NCBI GenBank assembly: GCA_023409955.1 | Contig: JAEYQQ010000164.1 | Coordinates: 1 to 15,338 of the forward strand | From: Bacillota bacterium | GTDB lineage: Bacteria > Bacillota > Clostridia > Christensenellales > Aristaeellaceae | Reading direction: 5' to 3' | DNA length: 15,338 nt | Part shown: piece after piece, positions 1 to 6,690 of the stretch | Layout: the number at the start of each line of letters is the position of its first letter | Numbering within the stretch: position 1 is the stretch's first letter | Program-made: the position numbers and the translations under genes | The notes under the pieces: model-generated | What the model was told of the DNA's origin: nothing | Databases searched by the model: none | What the model saw: the letters and a program-made list of their open reading frames with translations, nothing else

Positions 1-907
1 CAAGCTGATCAAACAGGGCAAGCTTCTGCACTCGCCCATCATCAGGCAGGTGGCTGCCGTTAGCGTGGGTGTGGTGAAGGATACACCATGCCTTGATTTA
101 TGCTATGTGGAAGACAGCGGCGCCCAGGTAGATATGAACTTGGTTATGAACGACCTTGGAGAGTTTATTGAACTTCAGGGTACGGGAGAAGGCCGGGCTT
201 TTTCACGCAAGGAAATGGAGTCGCTGCTCTCTTTGGGCGAGGCGGGCATACGCACTCTGATGGATGCTCAACGTGAAGCTCTGGGTGATAAGGCGTATCA
301 TATTTCCCCTAAACCATTGCTGGTGGCTGCAACAGGCAATGCACATAAGCTCAAGGAACTGTCGGCAATGTTTGGCGAGTTCTTTACTGTCATCTCCATG
401 AGGGATGCCGGTTTTATTGATGAAATTGAAGAAAATGGAGCAACTTTTCAGGAAAATGCCGTAATAAAGGCAGAGGCAGTTGCACAAGCCACCGGCCAAT
501 GGGCGCTGGCTGATGATAGTGGGCTTGCGGTGGAGTCATTGGGCGGTGCGCCGGGGGTATACTCCGCCCGGTTTGCAGGGGAACATGGCAATGACAAAGC
601 CAATAATGCTTTGCTTTTAGAAAAAATGGACGGTGTAAAAGACCGCAGGGCTAAATTTGTGTCTGCTATAGCTTTGGCGTCACCAGGCCGGAAAACCGAA
701 GTGGTGGTGGGTGAATGTCCTGGAGAAATCCTGAATGAGCTAAGGGGCACTGATGGCTTTGGATATGATCCGCTGTTTCTATATGAGACGGGCAAGACTT
801 TTGCCCAAATGACGGCAGATGAAAAAAATGACATCAGTCATAGGGCACGGGCAGCGGAAAAAATGCTGGAGCTTGTGAAAACGTTGTTTGGTCAACAGGA
901 GTCATGA
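1..907 (+). CDS. rph-rdgB: RNase PH (C-terminal part) fused to RdgB XTP/dITP diphosphatase, 5'-truncated by the window
   Basis: The frame is open from the first base; the true start lies upstream. The first roughly 95 visible residues are the C-terminal end of ribonuclease PH, with the signature around VAAVSVGVVKD, the D-S-G-A-Q-V-D-M-N core and the LQGTGEGRAFSR stretch. RNase PH trims tRNA 3' ends using phosphate. A short linker follows, then a complete RdgB/HAM1 domain of about 200 residues: ATGNAHKLKEL at its start, FQENAVIKA, ADDSGLAVESLGGAPGVYSAR, GFGYDPLF and the closing SHRARA. RdgB hydrolyses dITP, ITP and XTP to monophosphates, which cleans the nucleotide pool. No stop codon separates the domains, so this is a genuine two-domain fusion, as is known in other Bacillota. 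It ends 1 bp before the metallophosphoesterase gene. Fusion call: very sure. Full length cannot be seen. Confidence 0.95.
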   Translation, partial: KLIKQGKLLHSPIIRQVAAVSVGVVKDTPCLDLCYVEDSGAQVDMNLVMNDLGEFIELQGTGEGRAFSRKEMESLLSLGEAGIRTLMDAQREALGDKAYHISPKPLLVAATGNAHKLKELSAMFGEFFTVISMRDAGFIDEIEENGATFQENAVIKAEAVAQATGQWALADDSGLAVESLGGAPGVYSARFAGEHGNDKANNALLLEKMDGVKDRRAKFVSAIALASPGRKTEVVVGECPGEILNELRGTDGFGYDPLFLYETGKTFAQMTADEKNDISHRARAAEKMLELVKTLFGQQES

Positions 908-908
908 C

Positions 909-1418
909 ATGCGATTGGCCTTCTTTAGCGATAGCCATGGTGATGTGACTGCTCTGCGTGATGCGATGGATGCGGCCACTCTCCATGGCAAAATTGATAT
1001 GTTTCTTTTTCTGGGTGACGGTATTTATGATTTTTTGGATCTTCAGCCTTATATGAAAAAGCATAATCCAATGGCTCTCATACAAGCAGTGAGAGGTAAC
1101 AACGATCCGGCAATGCATGGCTTGAGGGAGGAGGCAGTGATCTCGGCAGGCGGCATCTGGATCTACCTGACACACGGCCATCGCCAGCAGGTGAAGCTCA
1201 GCGACAGGCTACTCATTGACGAAGCCAGGTACAGACGCTGCCGTATAGCGCTGTTTGGGCATACACATAAGGCCTTTTGCCAGGAGAAAGATGGGATTTT
1301 GCTTATGAATCCCGGCTCTGTAGCATTGCCCGCAGGTGAAGTTCCGGCAGCGGGAATGATTGAAATAACAGAGGGGAATAACATCACCCCCAAACTGATT
1401 TACTTGAAATCTAGTTGA
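909..1418 (+). CDS. YfcE/MJ0936-type metallophosphoesterase
   Basis: A 169-residue cytoplasmic calcineurin-like phosphoesterase. The full metal-binding set is present in order: D8 and H10 in SDSHGD, D37 in FLGDG, N64 in RGNND, H89 in LTHGH, and H118/H120 in FGHTH. This is the compact YfcE/MJ0936 type, whose members hydrolyse phosphodiesters with Mn or Ni; the natural substrate is usually unknown. The ATG at 909 is chosen because AGGAG (897-901) lies 7 nt upstream and the protein then begins directly on the first beta strand. An in-frame TTG at 888 would add seven residues and overlap rdgB, with no better binding site. The gene follows the rph-rdgB fusion by 1 bp, so the two are almost certainly cotranscribed and translationally coupled. 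The specific substrate is not predictable. Confidence 0.93.
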   Translation: MRLAFFSDSHGDVTALRDAMDAATLHGKIDMFLFLGDGIYDFLDLQPYMKKHNPMALIQAVRGNNDPAMHGLREEAVISAGGIWIYLTHGHRQQVKLSDRLLIDEARYRRCRIALFGHTHKAFCQEKDGILLMNPGSVALPAGEVPAAGMIEITEGNNITPKLIYLKSS

Positions 1419-1443
1419 CAGAATGGAGGGAAGCCATTAAACT
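1415..1443 (+). promoter_or_regulatory. possible sigma-A promoter upstream of the secreted-protein gene
   Basis: A perfect TTGACA (1415-1420) overlaps the metallophosphoesterase stop and is followed after 17 bp by TAAACT (1438-1443), a 4/6 match to TATAAT. It would give a leader of about 105 nt before the ATG at 1555. The weak -10 makes this tentative. No better promoter was seen in the 1419-1554 gap, and read-through from upstream is also possible. Confidence 0.3.
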
Positions 1444-1554
1444 ATTCCCATATACATGTCGAATATGTAAAATTAAACAGTTTTGTGGTGTGTAATTTCT
1501 TCTTGCCAAAGATAGTGTTCCAAAATGATTGTACCAATGAAAGGATACATCCAT

Positions 1555-2283
1555 ATGAAAAGGTTGCTGGCCGCCACAATATGCGTATTTTTGCTCTTTT
1601 CTTCTTACGCTTATGCTCAGGGCCCATATGATGCATGGGTGTTAAAAGTTACGGATATTGCGGTGTCACGCAATGGGCAAACAGTGCGCCTGCAACCGAC
1701 CCTTCAGGTATATTTCGGAGTAAATGAAAATTTTGATTTTGCATGGCTCCAACTGGAGGGGTGTCTGGATGGCGAATCACTTGCCGCGTATCAGTATGAA
1801 TATGAACAAGGAATGCTGAGAATCTCTGCCATCGGGGCCAGAGATTGCGCCTTCTATAATGATGGTGATCATTTGCTATTGCTGTATAGCATGATGATTG
1901 GTTTTGAACCTGGGATTGATGCAAAGACGATCTTTTCCCTGTTGCGCTCTATGCTGGAATCAACAGAAGTTGCAGAAGGAATTATGAAATCACTGATTGA
2001 AATGGGAATCTCTGCGAATCGCGTATCGGATACGGCATATGAAATGCAAATGACATTGGATGACTATGGCATTCAATGTAAACTGCAATGGATGCGTGAT
2101 GAGGAAATGACTGGTCCTTTTGATTTTACGGGTAAGAACATGGTGCAATATGCTCCTTCGCGTGGATTATCCGATACCGACATCCTCGAAACACTTATGA
2201 TAGGCACAAAGCAGTTGCTTGCAGATAAAACTGTAGCGGAACTGATAAGGCTTATGGAGGCTGAAGCCTTACTAGAGAATTAA
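1555..2283 (+). CDS. Secreted protein of unknown function
   Basis: 242 residues from the chosen start. I do not recognise the family. The N-terminus is a clear Sec signal peptide: M-K-R, then a hydrophobic run (LLAATICVFLLFSS), then a likely type I cleavage site after AYA. The only cysteine in the signal lies within the hydrophobic core (C10) and is not in a lipobox. The mature part begins with strand-like alternating sequence and ends with two helix-rich stretches. It has three cysteines (in LEGCLDG, RDCAF and IQCKL). ATG 1555 is preferred because GAAAGGA (1539-1545) sits 9 nt upstream and the signal peptide starts there. In-frame ATGs at 1525 and 1537 would put non-hydrophobic residues before it. 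The gene has no close partner: a 136-nt gap precedes it and the T-box unit follows. It is probably a real gene because the signal peptide is convincing. Confidence 0.75.
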   Translation: MKRLLAATICVFLLFSSYAYAQGPYDAWVLKVTDIAVSRNGQTVRLQPTLQVYFGVNENFDFAWLQLEGCLDGESLAAYQYEYEQGMLRISAIGARDCAFYNDGDHLLLLYSMMIGFEPGIDAKTIFSLLRSMLESTEVAEGIMKSLIEMGISANRVSDTAYEMQMTLDDYGIQCKLQWMRDEEMTGPFDFTGKNMVQYAPSRGLSDTDILETLMIGTKQLLADKTVAELIRLMEAEALLEN

Positions 2284-2364
2284 CTGGATATTGATGGTTA
2301 AAAAGTGTATTGGTTTCTGAGTGTGATAAGCAAATGAGTAATGGAAAGCTGAAAAATTTTACAC

Positions 2365-2393
2365 TTGACATATTTAAGAAGCTATGGTTTAAT
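2365..2393 (+). promoter_or_regulatory. promoter of the T-box/trpXYZ unit
   Basis: TTGACA (2365-2370, 6/6) and TTTAAT (2388-2393, 5/6) are separated by 17 bp. Transcription would start near 2400, just before the T-box stem I. This fits a leader of about 350 nt ahead of trpX. Confidence 0.8.
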
Positions 2394-2399
2394 GTCGCC

Positions 2400-2660
2400 A
2401 TAAACCTAGGATGTGGAGATCAAACCGCAAGCGCACTTACAGAGAGCTGGGGCAGGTGGAAGCCCAGTAGAAGGCGGAGCGGCAAATGGACCACGGAGGG
2501 CGCGGTGAAAGGCGAAAGCTGAGTATTCCGTGACGCATATCCAGCGTGAAAGGGAGAGGGGTGTGTCGGCACCCTGGTGAGCCGGGCAGCATAGCTGTCA
2601 AGCAAGGTGGTACCGCAGATGTTGATCATCTGTCCTTGAATGAAGGACAGGTGTTTTTTT
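2400..2660 (+). ncRNA. T-box riboswitch, predicted tRNA-Trp specific
   Basis: The leader carries a canonical T-box sequence AAGGTGGTACCGCA at 2604-2617. Stem I is recognisable by the AGAGAGC motif (2441-2447) and the apical CTGGG/CCCAG hairpin with its GCAGGTGGAAG-type loop. On the 3' side of the specifier loop the sequence AAATGGACCACGGAG matches the usual A-A-NNN-A-C-C-x-x-GGAG layout, which places codon UGG (Trp) at 2487-2489. The antiterminator can be drawn exactly: AAGG (2604-2607) pairs with CCTT (2634-2637), a seven-nt bulge UGGUACC (2608-2614) is left free for the tRNA acceptor end, and GCAGATG (2615-2621) pairs with CATCTGT (2627-2633). That structure excludes the terminator at 2627-2653. 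Uncharged tRNA-Trp should therefore turn on the transporter genes downstream. The specifier is assigned by pattern alignment, not folding software. Confidence 0.9.
2627..2660 (+). terminator. intrinsic terminator of the T-box leader
   Basis: CATCTGTCCTT (2627-2637) pairs with AAGGACAGGTG (2643-2653) in an 11-bp stem with one U-G wobble and a five-nt loop, followed by seven T residues (2654-2660). Its left arm is shared with the antiterminator, so the two are mutually exclusive. This is the off state of the riboswitch. Confidence 0.9.
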
Positions 2661-2753
2661 ATGCGGTGGAATGATTAAAAACCCGGCTAGTGGCAGCTTC
2701 TCCGACAAATGGCATATACTCATCCCATTTGAAAAATCGGAAGGAGAATTCCC

Positions 2754-3716
2754 ATGAAAAAGATCGTTGCTTTGGTTTCTGTATTTGTTCTTACCCTGAT
2801 GATGGCTTCTTATGCCCTGGCGGAACAACCTGTTAAAGTTGCAATTGTTCAGCTTGTTGAAAATGGCGCTTTTAAGGATATGCGGGAAGGTTTCATTGCC
2901 CGCCTGCGCGAGCTTGGATATACCGAAGATAAAATGGTGTTTGTGGAGAAAAATGCTTCCGGAGACATGAGCAATCTGCAGACCATTGCACAAAGCGTGG
3001 TGGACGAAAAGTTTGATCTGATCGTAACCATCGCTACGCCGGCAGCACAGGCTGTGGTTAACCTGGAAAGCGGCATACCGGTGTTCTTTATCTCTGTGGC
3101 CAATCCCATCGGCGCAGGCGTGCTGACCGATATGCAAAAGCCAGACAGGAATGCCACCGGTGCTTCCAACGCTATTCCCATCGGTGAAAACTTCAAGCTG
3201 GCTGCCAGCCTGTCACCTGATACCAAGGATTTCGGCTTGATTTACTGCACCAGTCAGGTCAATTCAGTAACCACCATTGAAAATGCCAAGAAGTATTTGG
3301 AGGAGAATGGCTACACTTACAAAGAAGCCGTTGTCACCTCCAGTTCAGAAGTATACGAGGCTGCTCTCTCCTTGGTGGACCAGGGCGTAACCGGTATGTT
3401 TATCCCCAATGACAGCGTCATTCAGGATGCCATGGAAGTTGTCGCCCAGGTGGCAAAGGACGCTAAGATTCCGGTATACGGTTCCTCCGCCGTAATGGTG
3501 AACTCCGGCGCTTTTGCCACCATTTCCATCAGTGATCCGGAGATTGGTGCCATCGTTGCAGACATGGTGGATTCTCATTTGAAGGGTGCCGCCATTGCGG
3601 ATATTCCTGCGGTGATGGTGGATAAGTTCACCACTGTCATCAACAAGACCACGGCTGATGCCATCGGTATTACTGTGCCTGAGGAAGTTCTGGCTGCCGC
3701 GGTAGTTGTGGAATGA
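2754..3716 (+). CDS. trpX: TrpX-type ABC transporter substrate-binding protein
   Basis: A 320-residue periplasmic-binding-type protein of the ABC_sub_bind family (PF04392). Residues 1-23 are a signal peptide (M-K-K, hydrophobic core, then SYALA before E24). The mature protein starts with VKVAIVQLVENGAF, followed by the usual FIARLRELGY helix, IATPAAQAV near residue 100, the VANPIGAGV segment, NATGAS, and SDPEIGAIVADM near the end. The family binds amino acids, and trpX members bind tryptophan or other aromatics. AAGGAG (2741-2746) sits 7 nt before the ATG. The protein lacks a lipobox cysteine, so it is not an obvious lipoprotein, which is unusual for a binding protein in a Gram-positive cell. 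Tryptophan as substrate is inferred from the upstream UGG T-box; the protein sequence alone would only give an amino acid importer. Confidence 0.93.
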   Translation: MKKIVALVSVFVLTLMMASYALAEQPVKVAIVQLVENGAFKDMREGFIARLRELGYTEDKMVFVEKNASGDMSNLQTIAQSVVDEKFDLIVTIATPAAQAVVNLESGIPVFFISVANPIGAGVLTDMQKPDRNATGASNAIPIGENFKLAASLSPDTKDFGLIYCTSQVNSVTTIENAKKYLEENGYTYKEAVVTSSSEVYEAALSLVDQGVTGMFIPNDSVIQDAMEVVAQVAKDAKIPVYGSSAVMVNSGAFATISISDPEIGAIVADMVDSHLKGAAIADIPAVMVDKFTTVINKTTADAIGITVPEEVLAAAVVVE

Positions 3717-3803
3717 GCTATGTAGCAATGTCTATCTTTAGTAAATGCTGCTTTGCCCGAGCCAACAAACGCAAAAAGGGATTATAGTAAGGCGAGGGAA
3801 GAG

Positions 3804-3834
3804 ATCGATAAAGCATAAGGGATGCTTTGTCGAT
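3804..3834 (+). other. stem-loop between trpX and trpY, no T-tract
   Basis: ATCGATAAAGCA (3804-3815) pairs with TGCTTTGTCGAT (3823-3834) in a 12-bp stem with a single U-G wobble and a seven-nt loop. It is followed by ATGTTCG, not by a T run, so it is not an ordinary terminator. It lies in the 140-nt gap after trpX, the only real gap inside the transporter unit. In binding-protein operons such hairpins often protect the upstream message and keep the binding protein in excess over the membrane parts. That role is inferred here. Confidence 0.6.
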
Positions 3835-3856
3835 ATGTTCGAAAGGGTGACGGTAC

Positions 3857-4765
3857 TTGAACCAATTAATGGGCGCCGCCCAACAGGGATTGATCTATGC
3901 CGTGCTGGCTTTGGGCGTCTATATCGCATTTAGAATCCTTAACACACCTGATTTGACGGTGGACGGAAGCTTCACATTGGGGATGGCTGTGTCGGCGGTA
4001 TTAACCGCCGCCGGTCACCCCCTTGCCGGGCTTTTGGCGGCTCTCCTGGATGGTATGCTGGCGTGTACTGTAACGGGTTTATTGCAGACCAAAGCGGGGA
4101 TCTATCCCATATTGGCAGGCATTTTGGTCATGAGCGGCCTTTATTCCGTGAACATGTTTGTTATGGGAGGCTCCCCCAATATCTCACTGCCCAAGACGTT
4201 ATTTAGGCTGGCATATGGCCTGTTTCCGGACATCGCTAAGGAGGGCAGGGATCTTGTTGCGGCAGGCATTGCCCTTTTATTTGCAGCATCATGCGTTTGC
4301 TTTTTGATTTGGTTTTTTAAAACACATATTGGTCTTTGCATAAGAGCCACCGGAAACAATGAAGATATGGTGCGTTCATCCTCTATTAACGCATCTGCCA
4401 TGAAGGTACTAGCCCTTGCTTTGGCCAACGGCTTGGTAGCACTGTCGGGGGCCATGGCATCGCAGCTGCAAGGATTTGCGGATGTGAACGCTGGCATCGG
4501 TATGCTGGTGGTAGGCATCGCCTCAGTGATTATTGGCGAAGTGGTGCTGGGCAAGCGGGGTGTGACTGTGGGGCTTATCTCCTGCGTTGCGGGCTCATTC
4601 ATTTATCGGCTCATCTTGGCTTTTGCCTTCCGAACCAATTTCTTTCCGCCCTATGCGCTGAAGCTGGTAGCTGCTGTGATTGTAGGCACAGCCCTTGCCA
4701 TCCCGCATATCCGCAAAAGCATAAATCGGTATATGCGAAAAAGGGAGGGGAGAAAGCATGCTTGA
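3857..4765 (+). CDS. trpY: TrpY-type ABC transporter permease
   Basis: A 302-residue integral membrane protein with about eight hydrophobic segments, matching the BPD_transp_2 permease group (PF02653) that pairs with PF04392 binding proteins. Typical landmarks are PDLTVDGSFTLG near residues 31-42, and the cytoplasmic coupling stretch ATGNNEDMVRSSSINASAMK near 164-183, followed by the ALSGAMASQ helix. The C-terminus is basic (RKSINRYMRKREGRK) and likely cytoplasmic. The start is TTG at 3857: AAAGGGTGA (3842-3850) lies 6 nt upstream, and the next in-frame ATG (3869) would be 18 nt away. The gene overlaps trpZ by 8 bp, so permease and ATPase are translationally coupled. It should form the membrane dimer of the predicted tryptophan importer. 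Confidence 0.92.
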   Translation: MNQLMGAAQQGLIYAVLALGVYIAFRILNTPDLTVDGSFTLGMAVSAVLTAAGHPLAGLLAALLDGMLACTVTGLLQTKAGIYPILAGILVMSGLYSVNMFVMGGSPNISLPKTLFRLAYGLFPDIAKEGRDLVAAGIALLFAASCVCFLIWFFKTHIGLCIRATGNNEDMVRSSSINASAMKVLALALANGLVALSGAMASQLQGFADVNAGIGMLVVGIASVIIGEVVLGKRGVTVGLISCVAGSFIYRLILAFAFRTNFFPPYALKLVAAVIVGTALAIPHIRKSINRYMRKREGRKHA

Positions 4766-5561
4766 TATACATGGCCTGACCTTGCTATTTTCCAAGGGCA
4801 CGGTGAATGAGCATAAGGCGCTGGATCAGATTTCCCTTCATTTAGATAAAGGTGAATTTGTCACGGTACTGGGCTCTAACGGTGCTGGCAAGTCCTCGTT
4901 GTTCAATGCTGTTTGCGGAACCCATGATGTGGAATCGGGACAAATCACGCTGGATGGCCAGGATATAACCTGGATGCCTGAGCATAAACGGGCGCATTTC
5001 ATAGGCCGGCTGTTTCAAGACCCCATGAAGGGAACCGCACCGGATATGACCATTGAGGAAAATTTGGCATTGGCTCATGCAAGACAGCTCAGGGGGCCCC
5101 TCTGTAAAGCGGTGCAAAAAAGTGATCAAAAGTTATTTCGCGACAAGCTTGCCGAATTTCATATGGGGCTGGAAGACCGTATGAAGACCAAGGTTGGGCA
5201 GTTGTCGGGCGGACAGCGCCAGGCCATGACGCTTTTGATGGCCACTATAGCCTCGCCAAAGCTGCTGCTGTTGGATGAGCATACCGCTGCCTTGGACCCC
5301 AATACGGCTGAAACGGTTTTGGATATTACACAGGATATTGTTGCCCGCCAGGGAATCACTACCATGGTGATTACTCACAACATGGTTTCTGCCTTGGCGC
5401 TGGGGAATCGTACCATTATGATGAACGCCGGAAAAATTGTGCTGGATGTTAAGGGGAAGGAACGCGCGGAGATGACAGTGGAAAACCTCCTTGATCGGTT
5501 TGCACAAAACAGCGGTAGTCGTCTGGATAATGACCGTGTGCTTTTGTCTATAAAGAAATAA
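4758..5561 (+). CDS. trpZ: TrpZ-type ABC transporter ATP-binding protein
   Basis: A 267-residue ABC ATPase with every catalytic element: Walker A GSNGAGKSS (G39-S47), Q-loop glutamine Q87 in LFQDP, signature LSGGQ (149-153), Walker B LLLLDE (D173, E174), D-loop ALDP and switch histidine H207 in ITHNM. It powers uptake through TrpY. The ATG at 4758 follows the purine-rich AGGGAGGGGAG stretch and lies within the end of trpY. The last 40 residues are a short extension beyond the nucleotide-binding domain. It is the final gene of the unit, and a strong terminator begins 14 nt after its stop codon. As with trpX, the substrate assignment rests on the T-box. Confidence 0.94.
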   Translation: MLDIHGLTLLFSKGTVNEHKALDQISLHLDKGEFVTVLGSNGAGKSSLFNAVCGTHDVESGQITLDGQDITWMPEHKRAHFIGRLFQDPMKGTAPDMTIEENLALAHARQLRGPLCKAVQKSDQKLFRDKLAEFHMGLEDRMKTKVGQLSGGQRQAMTLLMATIASPKLLLLDEHTAALDPNTAETVLDITQDIVARQGITTMVITHNMVSALALGNRTIMMNAGKIVLDVKGKERAEMTVENLLDRFAQNSGSRLDNDRVLLSIKK

Positions 5562-5575
5562 GATTGAATAGCCGT

Positions 5576-5618
5576 GCTCCCGTTTTGCATACACCATGCA
5601 GAATGGGAGCTTTTTTTT
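5576..5618 (+). terminator. intrinsic terminator after trpZ
   Basis: GCTCCCGTTTTGCAT (5576-5590) pairs with ATGCAGAATGGGAGC (5596-5610) in a 15-bp stem with two G-U wobbles and a five-nt loop, followed by eight T residues (5611-5618). It separates the transporter unit from the arginine operon. Confidence 0.93.
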
Positions 5619-5650
5619 GCTTGCACTTTTATGGATTTTCAAAATAATTC

Positions 5651-5678
5651 TTGACATCAGGAATTTCAGTCTTATAAT
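5651..5678 (+). promoter_or_regulatory. arginine operon promoter
   Basis: TTGACA (5651-5656) and TATAAT (5673-5678) are both perfect sigma-A consensus hexamers with a 16-bp spacer. Transcription should start near 5685, inside the first ARG box. A promoter this strong suggests that control is by repression. Confidence 0.9.
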
Positions 5679-5679
5679 A

Positions 5680-5697
5680 CACGTATAAATATGCATA
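5680..5697 (+). promoter_or_regulatory. ARG box 1 (ArgR/AhrC operator)
   Basis: CGTATAAATATGCA (5682-5695) matches 10 of 14 core positions of the TGAAT-WWWW-ATTCA ARG-box consensus. It covers the predicted transcription start of argCJBDF, where bound ArgR-arginine would block RNA polymerase. Confidence 0.7.
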
Positions 5698-5700
5698 ATC

Positions 5701-5718
5701 ACGGAATAAATATGCTTC
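5701..5718 (+). promoter_or_regulatory. ARG box 2 (ArgR/AhrC operator)
   Basis: GGAATAAATATGCT (5703-5716) matches 11 of 14 core positions. It shares the ten-mer ATAAATATGC with box 1 at exactly 21 bp centre to centre. The two 18-bp boxes are therefore 3 bp apart, the known spacing for binding one ArgR hexamer. It lies just before the argC ribosome binding site. Confidence 0.7.
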
Positions 5719-5731
5719 CGTTGGAGGGAAC

Positions 5732-6676
5732 ATGGTAAAGGTGTATATAGATGGCCAGGAGGGCACCACAGGGCTGAATATCGTGCGGCGCCTTTGCAAG
5801 AGATCAGACATGCAGCTGATAACCATTGAAGAGTCTCTTCGCAAGGATGCACAGGAACGAAGGAAAAGGATATGGGAAGCAGATGTGGTGATTTTATGCC
5901 TTCCAGATGAGGCGGCAAAGGAATCTGTTCAACTGGCAGAAGGGTCAACTGCTCGCATATTGGATGCATCCACGGCACACAGGACCAAGTCCGGCTGGGC
6001 CTATGGGTTTCCGGAATTATCAAAGGAACACAGGGATGCCATTCGAAATGGGATCAGGGTATCCGTTCCCGGTTGTCATGCCAGCGGCTTTGCTGCCCTA
6101 GTCTATCCCCTAGTGAAAGCTGGTGTATTGCAAAGGGATTATCCACTGGCTTGTCATTCAATAACGGGCTACTCCGGCGGGGGAAAGAAAATGATCGGGG
6201 ATTATGAAGGGTCAAACCGGGATTCATCTCATGACAGCCCCAGGCTGTATGCACTTGCCCAAAGCCATAAACACCTTCCGGAGATGCAGGCGGTATGCAG
6301 TCTTTGGCAAGCGCCTATCTTTAGCCCCATCGTGGCTGATTATTACAGCGGTATGGTGGTTTCGATTCCTTTGCACACAAGGCATTTAAACGATAGGCTT
6401 GGCAAAGCAGCCATCCATGAAATCTTTCAGGAGCATTACCAGGGTGAGTCTATGATCAAGGTTTTGCCCATGGAGGTAGAAGAGAGCCTGGATGGCTTTT
6501 TACCAGCTAACAACCTTGCAGGCAGGGATGATATGGAGATTTTGATTACGGGCAATGATGATAGGCTTTTGCTGGCCGCTCGGTTTGACAACTTGGGCAA
6601 AGGAGCCTCCGGGGCAGCGGTACAATGCCTGAATCTAATGATGGGTACCGATGAGTTCTCCGGCCTTATTTATTGA
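5732..6676 (+). CDS. argC: N-acetyl-gamma-glutamyl-phosphate reductase, type 2
   Basis: 314 residues; reduces N-acetylglutamyl phosphate to the semialdehyde with NADPH, the third step of arginine synthesis. The N-terminus reads VYIDGQEGTTGL, the hallmark of the shorter type-2 ArgC group; the type-1 group has a GxxGYxG start. The catalytic cysteine is C115 in VPGCHASG, preceded by the DASTAHR segment (78-84). The YSGGGKKM loop follows. GGAGGG (5723-5728) lies 3 nt before the ATG. It is the first gene of argCJBDF and has the ARG-box promoter directly upstream. Type-2 ArgC is best known from Proteobacteria; its presence in a Bacillota-like arg operon is less common. Enzyme assignment is firm. 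Confidence 0.94.
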   Translation: MVKVYIDGQEGTTGLNIVRRLCKRSDMQLITIEESLRKDAQERRKRIWEADVVILCLPDEAAKESVQLAEGSTARILDASTAHRTKSGWAYGFPELSKEHRDAIRNGIRVSVPGCHASGFAALVYPLVKAGVLQRDYPLACHSITGYSGGGKKMIGDYEGSNRDSSHDSPRLYALAQSHKHLPEMQAVCSLWQAPIFSPIVADYYSGMVVSIPLHTRHLNDRLGKAAIHEIFQEHYQGESMIKVLPMEVEESLDGFLPANNLAGRDDMEILITGNDDRLLLAARFDNLGKGASGAAVQCLNLMMGTDEFSGLIY

Positions 6677-6690
6677 GAGGATGGAGTTTT

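Noticed and set aside
888..908. TTG start giving the phosphoesterase seven more residues
   Set aside because: It would overlap rdgB, and the ATG at 909 has a well-placed AGGAG and starts on the conserved first strand.
2310..2522. 70-codon plus-strand open frame
   Set aside because: It runs through the promoter and stem I of the T-box leader; its translation shows no protein-like features, and the RNA structure explains the sequence.
3745..3933. 62-codon plus-strand frame before trpY
   Set aside because: It overlaps the trpY start in another frame and spans the stem-loop; composition is not protein-like and it has no good ribosome binding site.
5133..6023. 296-codon minus-strand open frame
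   Set aside because: It lies antisense to trpZ, the terminator, the arg promoter and argC, all of which are well supported. Its translation resembles no protein and covers an intergenic terminator.
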